This document shows positions 18,885 to 29,943 of a stretch of DNA of 60,017 nt, one piece after another; the stretch's first letter is position 1, and every line of letters starts with the position of its first letter. The stretch comes from an uncultured Dysgonomonas sp. (GTDB lineage Bacteria > Bacteroidota > Bacteroidia > Bacteroidales > Dysgonomonadaceae), in NCBI GenBank assembly GCA_937995835.1, contig CALKIV010000092.1, positions 1 through 60,017 of the forward strand, read 5' to 3'. The notes under the pieces were generated by a model. The model was not told the origin of the DNA, ran no database searches, and saw nothing but the letters and a program-made list of their open reading frames with translations. The translations under genes and the position numbers were made by a program.

Positions 18885-18971
18885 ATATTTCATAATTATA
18901 CATACAAAAACAGCAGGAATTTAATCCAATTAACCTTTAAAAATATAAATCAGGTCTCGGAACAAACTCCA

Positions 18972-20507
<1,536 letters not shown>

Positions 20508-20706
20508 ATTATTTTTTATATATTTCTAAGTTAGATTCCAAAACCTTTAGATGATCTATATCCTATTAATTTATTCCTATAAAAGAATTAATCAAGCTAA
20601 AAAAATTAAAAACTATAAGCTAATGCTCATAGCCTGCTGTTGTATGTACAATATGTGAAAGATCACTTTTGATCACAATCGCGGCCTTTTTCCGTTATTG
20701 TGAGTA
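20508..20706 (-). other. 16S rRNA leader region
   Basis: About 190 transcribed bases between the promoter and the mature 5' end, AT-rich, with a small GATCA-CTTT-TGATC hairpin near 20661-20674. I could not identify a boxA antitermination signal with confidence. Confidence 0.5.
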
Positions 20707-20737
20707 CAAAGGTAGGCGTTTTTTATTTATCTCCAAA
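20707..20737 (-). promoter_or_regulatory. Perfect sigma-ABfr promoter for 16S rRNA (TTTG-N19-TACCTTTG)
   Basis: On the minus strand TTTG (20737-20734), exactly 19 bases, then TACCTTTG (20714-20707): a full match to the Bacteroidetes -33/-7 consensus. Predicted start of transcription is near 20700, about 190 bases before the mature 16S. Confidence 0.85.
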
Positions 20738-20802
20738 TAAATCGAAAGTATTTTTCAAACTTTATTTGAAGCACTTCTATAAAATACTGTTTTACAACAT
20801 AT

Positions 20803-21447
20803 TTACGCTTCATCTTTTTTTGAAAAATATTTACACCATTGCGACAAAGCACATTCTGGACACTTCGGTTTACGTGCCACGCAAATATAACGTCCATGCA
20901 AAATCAACCAATGATGTGCTAAATGCAATAACTGTTTAGGAATATTTTTTAATAATTCCTTTTCTGTCTCAAGTGGAGTTTTGGAATTATTAGTCAATCC
21001 TAATCGATTTGATACACGGAAAACATGTGTATCAACAGGCATTGCAGGTTTATCAAAAGCGACAATCAACATCACATTAGCTGTTTTACGCCCTACCCCT
21101 GGGAGCGATTCTAATGCTTCTTGCGTATCTGGAACTTGTCCTCCAAAATCATTTACTAGTTTTTTTGCCATTCCTACAAGATGCTTTGCCTTATTATTAG
21201 GATATGAGATGCTTTTAATATACTCAAAAACATATTCCGGTGTAGCAACAGCTAAAACCTCTGGTGTGGGAAATGCTTCGAACAATGCAGGCGTAACCAT
21301 ATTTACACGTTTATCTGTACATTGTGCCGACAGAATAACTGCTATCAACAATTCATAAGGTGAGCTATATTTTAATTCAGTCTCAGCCTCTGGCACATTG
21401 TCTTCGAACCAACCTAATATATACTTATATCTCTCTGCTTTCTTCAT
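20803..21447 (-). CDS. nth: Endonuclease III, base-excision repair glycosylase/AP lyase
   Basis: Removes oxidised pyrimidines and nicks at the abasic site. The 214 residues contain the helix-hairpin-helix LPGVGRKTANV (about 113-123) with the catalytic lysine in GRKTA and the catalytic aspartate in VDTHVFRV (about 136-143). The C-terminal cysteines follow the C-x6-C-x2-C-x5-C pattern of the [4Fe-4S] cluster. It lies after the ppiD terminator and just upstream of the rRNA promoter. Confidence 0.96.
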   Translation of the reverse strand: MKKAERYKYILGWFEDNVPEAETELKYSSPYELLIAVILSAQCTDKRVNMVTPALFEAFPTPEVLAVATPEYVFEYIKSISYPNNKAKHLVGMAKKLVNDFGGQVPDTQEALESLPGVGRKTANVMLIVAFDKPAMPVDTHVFRVSNRLGLTNNSKTPLETEKELLKNIPKQLLHLAHHWLILHGRYICVARKPKCPECALSQWCKYFSKKDEA

Positions 21448-21470
21448 GAACTACTTCTTATAATATAAAA

Positions 21471-21510
21471 TAAAAATCTCCTATAGGTTTTACGCTATAG
21501 GAGATTAAAT
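21471..21510 (-). terminator. Intrinsic terminator after the PpiD-like gene
   Basis: Perfect 12-base arms AATCTCCTATAG (21475-21486) and CTATAGGAGATT (21495-21506) with an eight-base loop; on the minus strand followed by TTTTTATTTTAT. Confidence 0.9.
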
Positions 21511-21531
21511 ATACTATGATTATGACAATAA

Positions 21532-23652
21532 TCAAAAACCTACTTTAACCCTATTATCCAAAACATCCATTTTGTTCATTAACATATAAGTTGATGAATA
21601 GGCTAATAATTGAGAATATTCTCTCTGAAGCATATATTTAATTTGCTCACTATTATATTCAGTCGGTTCTGTTTTTCTTTCCACAACATTTACTACATAA
21701 ACCCCATTTTCGCCTTTCAAAGGAGAAGACATAGCGTCAGTTTTGCCTAGTTTAGCTTGAACATTCAGAACAGGCTCGTAACCAACACCTCCTATAGATC
21801 TCGTTTGGAAAGTTACAAATTTTGCAGTATCTACTCTAGCATCTAGTGCAGTAGCCAAAGATGCTAATGTCTTTTGATCTTTACCAACCAAATCTTGTGC
21901 AATCTTGTCTGCTTTCTTATTCTTAACAAGTTCAGCTTTCAATATATTTTTAACTTCTTTGTTGCTTACTGGTAAATACCCTTCTTCTGTTTCGCCAGTT
22001 AATACTGCTACTATACGAGCATCGGCTGTTTCAAATTTCTTAATCTCGTCAAGTTCTCCATTATTAAATGCCCAACGAACAATTTCTCTTGTCCCCGGTA
22101 TATTATCTAATGTTGGATTATTTGGATAGATTAAAGCATCTGTTATGACATTAAATCCTTTTCCTAATGCAGCTTCAGCAAATTCTGATGGATTTTTATT
22201 TTCTGAAATAAACTTATTTATTTCATTATCTATACTGTTGTTAGTTTTATCACTTACAATAACAGGCATTGTTACATCAGCAACTTTCACTTTTACTTCT
22301 GGCTGGCTCAAATCTTCGACTTTAACCAAAGCAGTCATACCATTTAGATCTACTTTAAAAACTGATCCTTTGGAAGCTTTGAAGCATTGTTCACCGATTC
22401 CACTACCAAGTAGGTCAACTTCAGTATACCATGCTGGCTCTCCTGCTTGAGGCATATTAGGAAACATTTCTTGAGCTAAAGCTTTAAATGTTTTTCCTTT
22501 GCTCAAAACTGTTTGAAGGCTATCTGCCAAGAACGAAGCCTGTGCTGGATCGAAGCTCTGGATAGGAAGCATACTTATTTTAACTGAATTAGGACCAACA
22601 GTTCTATCTACATACTGATACATAGTGTATGATCTGTCGCCACGAACTGGGCCGTATATATCTCCAACAGAAGACGTTTTCAAGAAGTTTTTCACTTCTG
22701 GCGCAGTAATACTATCAAGAGCTATAAAAGCATCTAAATATTGTCTTGCTGAATATTGATTTACAACAAGTGCCGGTCTATCTGTTTTTTGCAGCTCTGC
22801 CTTAACTTGCTCCATTTGATTTTCGATTTCTAAATAATCTCCATCACTAGGAATTACTTCTTTCAACAGGTAAGTAACACTTCTTGATGGATATTTTGAA
22901 AAGAAGTTCTCCTTCTTTATATTGTATAGGTCTTGAATTTCAACATCAGATACTTCAACTGCTGAATCATCAACAATATTATAATTTTGTGAGATATAGG
23001 CTAAATCAGCGACTCCATTAGATTCAGCAAAATAAGATTTTGCTTCTAGCTCATTAACCAAAACACTTCCAACTACTAGCGAAGCATATTTTTCTTCTAA
23101 ACGAGTATATCGCATGCGGTTTTCGATGTATGACCAAATACGTTGATACTCCTCTTGAGCTACTTGCATTTGCGGATCGTCTGAGTTGTCATTAACGATG
23201 TTAAGAAACTCATTTAACGCTGCACGACTAAACTCTCCTGTTTGAGGATTAATAAAATATGGTACATCAAACAATACTGGCGACATTTCCATTCCATGTG
23301 TCATGTCATTCAACTCTGCATCAGTCACAGCGATGCCTAGTCTTTCTGCTTGATCTTGCAAGAGAATTTCTGTTACCATGTTTTGGAAAACTTCTTCTTT
23401 CACTCTAGCAAGTTGCATCTCGTCCAATTGACCATTTTGCGTTTTGCTCTTCTCCAAATCTTCTTTTACTTGCAACCTCTCAGAATATTGTCGCGTTTTA
23501 ACAACTTCTCCGTCAACAACAAAAGCTTTGTCTTTTGCTACATTCAAAAACTGAGTGATTTCTCCCCAAGGCACAATAAAAGCTAGCAAGCCAACTGCTA
23601 TCACACCAACTAATAATGTAGATTTACTTCTAATTTTCTGTAATGCACCCAT
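21532..23652 (-). CDS. PpiD-like periplasmic foldase (SurA-N/parvulin-type), membrane anchored
   Basis: A 706-residue protein with a single N-terminal membrane helix (about residues 13-29) and a large periplasmic part. Residues 30-240 form a SurA/PpiD-type N-terminal chaperone region with FVVDGEVVKTRQYSERL near 43. A parvulin-like segment lies around 330-460; it is degenerate, so isomerase activity is uncertain. Repeats of that kind continue to the end. It probably helps fold outer-membrane proteins. lptC and a barrel protein lie upstream in the same direction, with gaps of 99 and 37 bases. Confidence 0.85.
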   Translation of the reverse strand: MGALQKIRSKSTLLVGVIAVGLLAFIVPWGEITQFLNVAKDKAFVVDGEVVKTRQYSERLQVKEDLEKSKTQNGQLDEMQLARVKEEVFQNMVTEILLQDQAERLGIAVTDAELNDMTHGMEMSPVLFDVPYFINPQTGEFSRAALNEFLNIVNDNSDDPQMQVAQEEYQRIWSYIENRMRYTRLEEKYASLVVGSVLVNELEAKSYFAESNGVADLAYISQNYNIVDDSAVEVSDVEIQDLYNIKKENFFSKYPSRSVTYLLKEVIPSDGDYLEIENQMEQVKAELQKTDRPALVVNQYSARQYLDAFIALDSITAPEVKNFLKTSSVGDIYGPVRGDRSYTMYQYVDRTVGPNSVKISMLPIQSFDPAQASFLADSLQTVLSKGKTFKALAQEMFPNMPQAGEPAWYTEVDLLGSGIGEQCFKASKGSVFKVDLNGMTALVKVEDLSQPEVKVKVADVTMPVIVSDKTNNSIDNEINKFISENKNPSEFAEAALGKGFNVITDALIYPNNPTLDNIPGTREIVRWAFNNGELDEIKKFETADARIVAVLTGETEEGYLPVSNKEVKNILKAELVKNKKADKIAQDLVGKDQKTLASLATALDARVDTAKFVTFQTRSIGGVGYEPVLNVQAKLGKTDAMSSPLKGENGVYVVNVVERKTEPTEYNSEQIKYMLQREYSQLLAYSSTYMLMNKMDVLDNRVKVGF

Positions 23653-23751
23653 TTATTTATAAGTGTTTTTTATAATTTGTTATTTTGTTTTTCAAATTTT
23701 GCTTGCGAAGATAATAAAACATGATCGATTTACGTGCATATTAACTTCATT

Positions 23752-24351
23752 TTATTTAACTGAATCCTTTTTCAATTCTTCATTTTCCTTTTCATAGACA
23801 TAAAAATCGGCATCTTCAGCTCTATGATAAGTATATTCTGTCATATCCTGATTGGACTCGAAGCCATAAGCTTTCATCGTCGCTTTATACGGTTCTCTGA
23901 TTATAACATATAAATCTGAATATATCCGATCTTCTTGTTCATTCCAATAGAGTTCTTCGCTATTGAATGTGGCTCCGTCGACATTGATGATTTCAACATT
24001 TCCTCTCAGTTTCCATAGTTTTTTTCTTTCATAGTTCCACACACTATCTGCTCTACCTGTGGTTATAACATTCATCAAGGTGTCGAACTGCTCCATATAA
24101 GCACTATCTGGAAAAAGAGTGTAAGGGTCTTGAGCTTTGTCGAACAACAGCATTGTTCTAGCTATAACTTTAAATCGAACCCTACCTGAATCAGATATAT
24201 ACATGGTATCATTCTGAGTACGAATTGTTGGAATTGTTTCTTTGTCATAAAAGTTTACTACTTCAGCTTTTTTACCTTCGCATGAAAACATAAACAGACA
24301 CAAGATAAAACTTACTAAACCAATCAGCCTACAAAATAATTTTAGCGACAT
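23752..24351 (-). CDS. lptC: LptC-like LPS export lipoprotein
   Basis: A 199-residue protein with an N-terminal hydrophobic signal ending in FSC near residue 24, so probably a lipoprotein rather than the helix-anchored E. coli form. The body is beta-rich with LptC-like wording: DSGRVRFKVIARTMLLFD, VWNYERKKLWKLRGNVEIIN and FNSEELYWNEQEDRIYSD. LptC bridges the inner-membrane LptB2FG and periplasmic LptA during LPS export. An LptF/G permease is at 46023. Family assignment is good; the exact role is by homology. Confidence 0.85.
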   Translation of the reverse strand: MSLKLFCRLIGLVSFILCLFMFSCEGKKAEVVNFYDKETIPTIRTQNDTMYISDSGRVRFKVIARTMLLFDKAQDPYTLFPDSAYMEQFDTLMNVITTGRADSVWNYERKKLWKLRGNVEIINVDGATFNSEELYWNEQEDRIYSDLYVIIREPYKATMKAYGFESNQDMTEYTYHRAEDADFYVYEKENEELKKDSVK

Positions 24352-24388
24352 AGGAGAAATTACAATTCTTTTATTGTATTAGAACCGA

Positions 24389-25711
24389 TCAACGTATCTT
24401 GCGTTGGTAGAACCATAGCTCATTGATGTTCATATTCAATGAAACACCAAAGAATCTTTCAGACACCATATTCTTTTGCTCTGGTCTTAGATATTTATAC
24501 TCAAAGTTTATATTCAAATATGATGTTCTTCCTCCCACTGCATCTTTATCTGTCAAAGGCAGACCAATACCTAGTGTAGCACCATACTCATTGTAACCTT
24601 TTATTTTCTTATCTTCGGTATTAACATTTACATATGAGTTACTATAATTCAAACCTCCTCTGAATTTTATCTTTTGAAAATAGTTTTGAGAATATTCAGC
24701 TACACGATACTCAGCCCCAGCAGCAAACTTCCATCTATTATTGAATCTATTGCTACTATTCAAGCCATCGTTCATTTCATCCGAATAATTTACACCTTTC
24801 CAGTTCTCATATTTCACATCAAAGCCCAGTAGCATTCTTCTTTTATAATTATAGATAGCTCCCGCTCCAAACATATGTGGTGTTCCTGCATTGATTGAAC
24901 CATTGTAAAGTTCTTTAATCACAAGTCTTGTATCTGGATCAATTTGTAGTCTTGTCAATTTCCCTGTTCCATTTATCTTCGGGTTATAAACTAATCCTAA
25001 TGTTAGAGCACTCATATCCTTAAGTTTCATCTGATATTGTAGCCCTAAATCAAACTTAACAGACGTAACATTCAATTTTGCTCTTTCAGCAGTACGATAA
25101 GAACCAACTTCTGATATACCAGTAAGTTCATTTGCATAATTTAAGTTACCGAAAAGATATGACACATTAAAACCAGCTGTTAGGCCTTGGATAGGCAACT
25201 TATATCCTAGTCCAAGATATACCTGGCTTAATCCTCCTGAACCATCATGCAGCACATGATAAGTGGTTTCATCTCCTAACTCATTCTTTGCTGTTTTAAC
25301 ACTTCCTAAACGATATCCTGTAGAGGAAAAAGGAAGAATACCAAAACTTAGTCCTAGCTTTTTACTTAAAGGGAATAATGCTGTTACATAATCGAGACCT
25401 CCATTACTTTTCGTATCCTTTGCTCCATTCTCTTTATAAGATGTACTATTATAGTTTACTCCTATATCGAAGATAAAGGTTAAAGAGTCCACTTGTGCAT
25501 AAGATGCCGGATTCAGTGGATTAGCACTCTGGCTAGTATGCAACCCATATCCTACTCCTCCCATACCACGAGACGGACCAGTTGTCTGATCTTTTAAGGC
25601 TCCTAAACCATAACGGCTGTAAGGAGAGTTTGTTTGCGCGTTTACTGATATTGCCAGAAAATTTAGAGAAGCTAGTAGTGCTACAAATAGGATCTTATTA
25701 CTTTTCAACAT
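24389..25711 (-). CDS. Outer-membrane beta-barrel protein, FadL-like or porin-like (unknown substrate)
   Basis: 440 residues from the ATG at 25711 (an upstream TTG would add only three). A signal peptide ending near ISVNAQ is followed by SPYSRYGLGAL and long amphipathic strands with aromatic ends, closing with FFGVSLNMNINELWFYQRKIR, a barrel-like C-terminus. This family is recurrent next to lptC in Bacteroidales. The substrate cannot be inferred. Confidence 0.8.
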   Translation of the reverse strand: MLKSNKILFVALLASLNFLAISVNAQTNSPYSRYGLGALKDQTTGPSRGMGGVGYGLHTSQSANPLNPASYAQVDSLTFIFDIGVNYNSTSYKENGAKDTKSNGGLDYVTALFPLSKKLGLSFGILPFSSTGYRLGSVKTAKNELGDETTYHVLHDGSGGLSQVYLGLGYKLPIQGLTAGFNVSYLFGNLNYANELTGISEVGSYRTAERAKLNVTSVKFDLGLQYQMKLKDMSALTLGLVYNPKINGTGKLTRLQIDPDTRLVIKELYNGSINAGTPHMFGAGAIYNYKRRMLLGFDVKYENWKGVNYSDEMNDGLNSSNRFNNRWKFAAGAEYRVAEYSQNYFQKIKFRGGLNYSNSYVNVNTEDKKIKGYNEYGATLGIGLPLTDKDAVGGRTSYLNINFEYKYLRPEQKNMVSERFFGVSLNMNINELWFYQRKIR

Positions 25712-25931
25712 TATAAACAATTAAGTTTGTTTCCGTTCTTACTGAATTTCTATCACACAAGATGTTGCATAGTTAAAGCAATTTTCTGTGACGAAAAAAT
25801 TAAATAGCCAAAATTAAGTAAAGATTTTCAATCTATCTGCCAGACTGAAAAAAAACTATTGCAAAGTAAGTTAAAATAAATTACTTATTACGATAAAACG
25901 AACAAAATGGGTAGTTTAAATGATAAGTTAT

Positions 25932-25939
25932 TATATTTG
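25932..25939 (+). promoter_or_regulatory. -7 element TATATTTG for the exosortase-like gene
   Basis: Exact TAnnTTTG match 39 bases before the ATG at 25978; a -33 TTTG is not evident at the expected distance. Confidence 0.45.
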
Positions 25940-25977
25940 CAACTTGATTTTTAAACTGTATAGGGCTAAATAGGTTC

Positions 25978-26676
25978 ATGTTAAAACAAAATATAAAGTC
26001 ATTTTTAACCCCACTAGGGTCTTTGAAAAACATCGGATTCTTCCTTTTTCTTTTCATCCTCTTTGACCTTATCTGGAAGATAGCAGTAGACTTTGGTGAA
26101 GGTGATAACGAACGTATTATTCTGGTTTTTGGAAAAGATTTAACATCATACACTGATGCAGCTTGTCTGTGGACAGCAAAAGCAACGCATTGGCTGGTAC
26201 ATGACCTCTTAGGATATCAGGAATTTCACCGTGTTGGTATAACGCTTTACTTCGAGAACTCACTCCCCGTAGATGTCATTTGGGGATGCATTGGACTAAA
26301 ACAATTTATCATGTTTCTATTTATTATGTGCCTCTATTTTGGCCCATGGAAACACAAACGCTGGTACATCCCTTTTTCTCTACTCATCCTGGTTCTTGTC
26401 AACATTTTGAGACAAGCCGTTATCTCGATCATCATTAAAGATCCATTTCCAGAATGGTTTATCACTTTCAACGAATGGAGACAGGGTATCGTTTGGGAAA
26501 ATACACACGAAAGCTATTGGCGCTTCTATACGGACTGGTTTGAACTCTTTCACCGTGATCTATTTACTTGGATCTATTACGATGGAGTTATATTTATCCT
26601 TTGGTTAGTATGGGAGGAAAAGTTCAACAAACCATATCAAAGAATTAAAAATAAGAAGAAACCCGAAAAGGTTTAA
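25978..26676 (+). CDS. Exosortase/archaeosortase-family membrane transpeptidase (putative)
   Basis: A 232-residue integral membrane protein with about six hydrophobic segments. The catalytic triad plan of the exosortase/archaeosortase family is visible: Cys104 in IWGCIGLKQF (C-x-G), Arg145 in VNILRQAV (N-x-x-R), and a His at 192 in LFHRDLFTW (177 is the alternative). These enzymes cleave C-terminal sorting signals and attach proteins to an anchor. No protein with a PEP-CTERM-like tail is seen in the window, and no polysaccharide cluster flanks it. It meets the SUKH-like gene with a two-base gap. The family call is fairly good; the substrate is unknown. Confidence 0.75.
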   Translation: MLKQNIKSFLTPLGSLKNIGFFLFLFILFDLIWKIAVDFGEGDNERIILVFGKDLTSYTDAACLWTAKATHWLVHDLLGYQEFHRVGITLYFENSLPVDVIWGCIGLKQFIMFLFIMCLYFGPWKHKRWYIPFSLLILVLVNILRQAVISIIIKDPFPEWFITFNEWRQGIVWENTHESYWRFYTDWFELFHRDLFTWIYYDGVIFILWLVWEEKFNKPYQRIKNKKKPEKV

Positions 26677-26678
26677 AA

Positions 26679-27527
26679 TCAACAGTTGATAGCTTCTCTA
26701 GTTAATGAAGATGAAGCATGAGAAAAGTTATTTACATCCAAGAACTCAACAAACTTAGCTTCATAATCTCCAATAGACAGTATCTTCTCAGTCTCTTTTT
26801 CCTCTTGATCCGTTATTTGATAAAAGATATCACGAAGACGTCTCAACTCTAACTTGTCTTTACTATCTAGGTTATTGAATATCTCTTTATAGACACCTAA
26901 CGCTTCGAATTCAGACTGCCCACTCTCGGCCCAGCATTCGGGCAAGTGAGATAATGCACCTTTCAACATAAAAGTAAACAACATGTCACGAACCGTAGTG
27001 GTTAACGTATGAAACTGTGAAGTAATCACCCGATAAGAAAATACATTATATACAATCGGATTGTCTTCTTTACTGTCAAAAAAACTAAATGATCGAGAGG
27101 ATGGATGATAAACAAAAAAGAGAGCATCATTGCTGTTCAATAAGCTATTGATACCAGGTGTATATATTCCCTCATTGTCCTCAGGCGAAGCATCATCGTA
27201 GTTTACTCGAAAATCATTTGCTTCTATAAATTCCATTAGATTTCTATCCTCTAACCAGTCTTTTTTTTGACTAGCTTCTGTCATAGCATAATCAATATCT
27301 AACAAACTTATGGCTAAGTTGTACTCTGTACCTTCTAATGGATTATCATTTCCTAAATATCGCAAATATGCCCATAAAACTGGTGAAATACTCAGATTCC
27401 ACTTGTCTCCAAATGCTTTAATTTCCTTATCACCACAACCTTTGATCTCCTCCTCTTCACACAATCCTAAATATGCAAAGAACTTAGGAATACTGCTAAA
27501 AAAAGCTTCATATTTACCAATCATCAT
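26679..27527 (-). CDS. SMI1/KNR4 (SUKH)-like protein, paralogue of 51203-52048
   Basis: A 282-residue soluble protein. Residues 30-70 (KEIKAFGDKWNLSISPVLWAY) resemble the opening helix and strand of the SMI1/KNR4 fold. The central block NYDDASPEDNEGIYTP-x-INSL and FFDSKEDNPIVY recur almost unchanged in the gene at 51203. SUKH proteins are often immunity proteins against polymorphic toxins, but no toxin gene is next to this one. It is the last gene of an apparent lysC-lysA-GT2 operon (32-base gap). The fold call is tentative. Confidence 0.5.
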   Translation of the reverse strand: MMIGKYEAFFSSIPKFFAYLGLCEEEEIKGCGDKEIKAFGDKWNLSISPVLWAYLRYLGNDNPLEGTEYNLAISLLDIDYAMTEASQKKDWLEDRNLMEFIEANDFRVNYDDASPEDNEGIYTPGINSLLNSNDALFFVYHPSSRSFSFFDSKEDNPIVYNVFSYRVITSQFHTLTTTVRDMLFTFMLKGALSHLPECWAESGQSEFEALGVYKEIFNNLDSKDKLELRRLRDIFYQITDQEEKETEKILSIGDYEAKFVEFLDVNNFSHASSSLTREAINC

Positions 27528-27559
27528 CTTTCCTTTTTATGTACAGAATTAGAAAACCT

Positions 27560-28723
27560 TTATTTTAGCCCCTTAATTCTATTCATACGAGTTCTAAATC
27601 TAATATTATATAAAGGCTGAAGAATATCAACTACAACCAGAGACAGATAATATTTTCCAGATTTAAAATATTTACAACCTTTATTTATCACAACTAATTG
27701 CGTTATTAATCTTACCAAGAATAGCAACACTCCCACTATCAAGAGTCCCCAATGCTGAACAGCAATAGCATAAACAGCTAAGGCAATAGAAAACACATAA
27801 AACACAGCCCTAGAAATTAGTTCTAAATTGAAAGCTTCTGCTGTTTTGTCTTTAAAGTTGCTGCGGGCTACTGAATAATTTTTTTTGATTCTTTTCCACA
27901 ATGAGAAATTATCAATATCTGATTCTGTAAAAGCATCTTGATCTAGGCAAACTTTTGTATTGTTCTCGTTTACAATTTGATTAATAAAAGCATCTTCCCC
28001 ATTTTCTATCGCCAAGTGCGAAGAGAAACCTTTGTTATTAAAAAACAACTCTTTCTTGAAAGCTACATTTCTATAGACACCTGTAAAAGGAGAGTTAAGT
28101 AAAGCATAAGACAAATATTGCATCGTAAAGATGAAATTATCGAAACGTGCGATTCTATTAAAGAATGTTTTGTTTTGAGCAAAGTAAGACACACCCAAAA
28201 CGACATCAGTCCTTTCATCTATCTCTTGTGTCATCAATCTCATCCAATTTTTCGACATCGGTGCAGCATGGGGCTCTACAAAGAGAAGTACATCTCCTGT
28301 TGCTGCTTTGATTCCCAAGGTATAAGCTAGCTTTCGCCTACCAAAATTTCGGTCCGTAGAATATGGAATAAATGTACTATAAAGATTTTTATAATGAATC
28401 TTCAACGAGTCTAATACATCTTCAGTCTCATCTGTTGAGCCATCACTAATCACAATGACTTCAAAATTAGGATAATCTTGTTCTAAGATAACAGGAAGGA
28501 GTTTAGACAATCTGAAAGCCTCATTTTCAGAGGATATTATCACAGAGACCTTTTTGTCTTCTTGTGCATTAACCTCTTTTTTCTCCCCTTTTATCGCCAC
28601 AGTGTATGGCAATTTGTAATATTTCAAATAAAAGAACAACTGTATTCCTAACAAGAATAGCAACACAACGATTGCAATTATCTCCATATAGTTAAAGGAG
28701 AAAAATTCTAAAAAACTTTCCAT
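27560..28723 (-). CDS. Family 2 glycosyltransferase, membrane bound
   Basis: A 387-residue GT-A glycosyltransferase. An N-terminal membrane helix (about 12-30) precedes the nucleotide-sugar domain with VSVIISSENEAFRLSKLL (about 60-77) and VISDGSTDETEDVL near 93. A LLFVEPHAAP segment stands in place of DxD, and ENGEDAFINQ supplies the ED motif. Two or three helices end the protein. Substrate is unknown; such enzymes make surface polysaccharide or glycolipid. It follows lysA by 43 bases. Confidence 0.85.
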   Translation of the reverse strand: MESFLEFFSFNYMEIIAIVVLLFLLGIQLFFYLKYYKLPYTVAIKGEKKEVNAQEDKKVSVIISSENEAFRLSKLLPVILEQDYPNFEVIVISDGSTDETEDVLDSLKIHYKNLYSTFIPYSTDRNFGRRKLAYTLGIKAATGDVLLFVEPHAAPMSKNWMRLMTQEIDERTDVVLGVSYFAQNKTFFNRIARFDNFIFTMQYLSYALLNSPFTGVYRNVAFKKELFFNNKGFSSHLAIENGEDAFINQIVNENNTKVCLDQDAFTESDIDNFSLWKRIKKNYSVARSNFKDKTAEAFNLELISRAVFYVFSIALAVYAIAVQHWGLLIVGVLLFLVRLITQLVVINKGCKYFKSGKYYLSLVVVDILQPLYNIRFRTRMNRIKGLK

Positions 28724-28766
28724 TTTCCAATCTTAAGTATAATAATAGTATATATAATTACATGAC

Positions 28767-29921
28767 TTACAATAAGTCTGAATAATATGCTTTAGGAAGA
28801 GGACGTAGATTATATCCCGAAGCCATGATTTCCCCATAAGCTCCTGCTGATCGAAGAACTAAAATATCTCCACGTTTAGTTCCTCCTAATTCATAATCTT
28901 CTGCAAAACAATCTGATGATTCACAGATTGGACCTACCACATCATATTTTTGATTCGGTTGATCTGATGTTAAATTTTCTATTTTGTGATATGCATCATA
29001 TAGAGCCGGACGAATTAAATCTGTCATTCCAGCATCTACAATTGCAAATTTCTTACTGATCCCCTCTTTCACATAAGTAACTTTCGTTACCAAGCTACCA
29101 CATTGAGCAACAATAGAACGACCAAGTTCAAAATGCACCTTTTCATTTCCGATTTTCAGATGATCTTCAAAGACTTTGAAGTAAGCCCCAAAATCAGGAA
29201 TTGGATGTTCTGAGGGATTGATATAATCCACTCCTAAGCCCCCACCAACATTGATGTGCTCTAGTTTGATTTTATGCTGATCGAAAATTTTCTGAATATG
29301 CTGAATTTCTTCGCAAAGACGTGCAAAAATCTCCATTTTCTCTATCTGGGAACCAATATGATAGTGAGCTCCTACTAAATTAATATTTTTCAAAGATGGC
29401 ACAATGTCAATGATAGAGCTAATTTGAGAAACGTTAAGTCCGAATTTATTTTCGTCTGTTCCCGTCGTTATGTACTTGTGCGTTTCAGCATCCACATTAG
29501 GATTGATACGCAAAGCAACATTAGCTGTTTTTCCTTTCTTACGAGCGATTTCATCTATCACTAGAAGCTCAGGAAGTGATTCCACGTTAAAACATGAAAT
29601 ACCTACTTCCAGCGCTGTTATAATCTCTTTATCGGTCTTCCCCACTCCAGCAAAAACAATTTTAGATGGAGGAAAACCTGCTAAAGCTGCAGCCTGCACT
29701 TCATTCCCACTTACACAATCTGCTCCAAAGCCATGAGCCGCAATAGTTTCTAAAATCTTCTTGTTTGCGTTAGCCTTAATTGCATAATGTACAATGTAAT
29801 TACGCTTCTTGGCTTCCTCTTTGATAACTTTCAGAGTCTCCTTCAACAGCGAGATGTCATAATAGTAGAATGGAGTTTCTAAACTCTTGAACTTGTCTGT
29901 TGGAAATGTACTACGAACCAT
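28767..29921 (-). CDS. lysA: Diaminopimelate decarboxylase
   Basis: Last step of lysine synthesis, converting meso-diaminopimelate to lysine with PLP. The PLP lysine lies in HYAIKANANK (about residues 45-54), followed by HYHIGSQIE, GGGLGVDY near 225, and the CESSDCFAED motif near 330 that contributes the other active site. The length (384) is normal. It follows the aspartate kinase by 22 bases, so both ends of the aspartate/lysine pathway are co-transcribed. Confidence 0.95.
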   Translation of the reverse strand: MVRSTFPTDKFKSLETPFYYYDISLLKETLKVIKEEAKKRNYIVHYAIKANANKKILETIAAHGFGADCVSGNEVQAAALAGFPPSKIVFAGVGKTDKEIITALEVGISCFNVESLPELLVIDEIARKKGKTANVALRINPNVDAETHKYITTGTDENKFGLNVSQISSIIDIVPSLKNINLVGAHYHIGSQIEKMEIFARLCEEIQHIQKIFDQHKIKLEHINVGGGLGVDYINPSEHPIPDFGAYFKVFEDHLKIGNEKVHFELGRSIVAQCGSLVTKVTYVKEGISKKFAIVDAGMTDLIRPALYDAYHKIENLTSDQPNQKYDVVGPICESSDCFAEDYELGGTKRGDILVLRSAGAYGEIMASGYNLRPLPKAYYSDLL

Positions 29922-29943
29922 AAATATATTATGAGAGTTTTGT

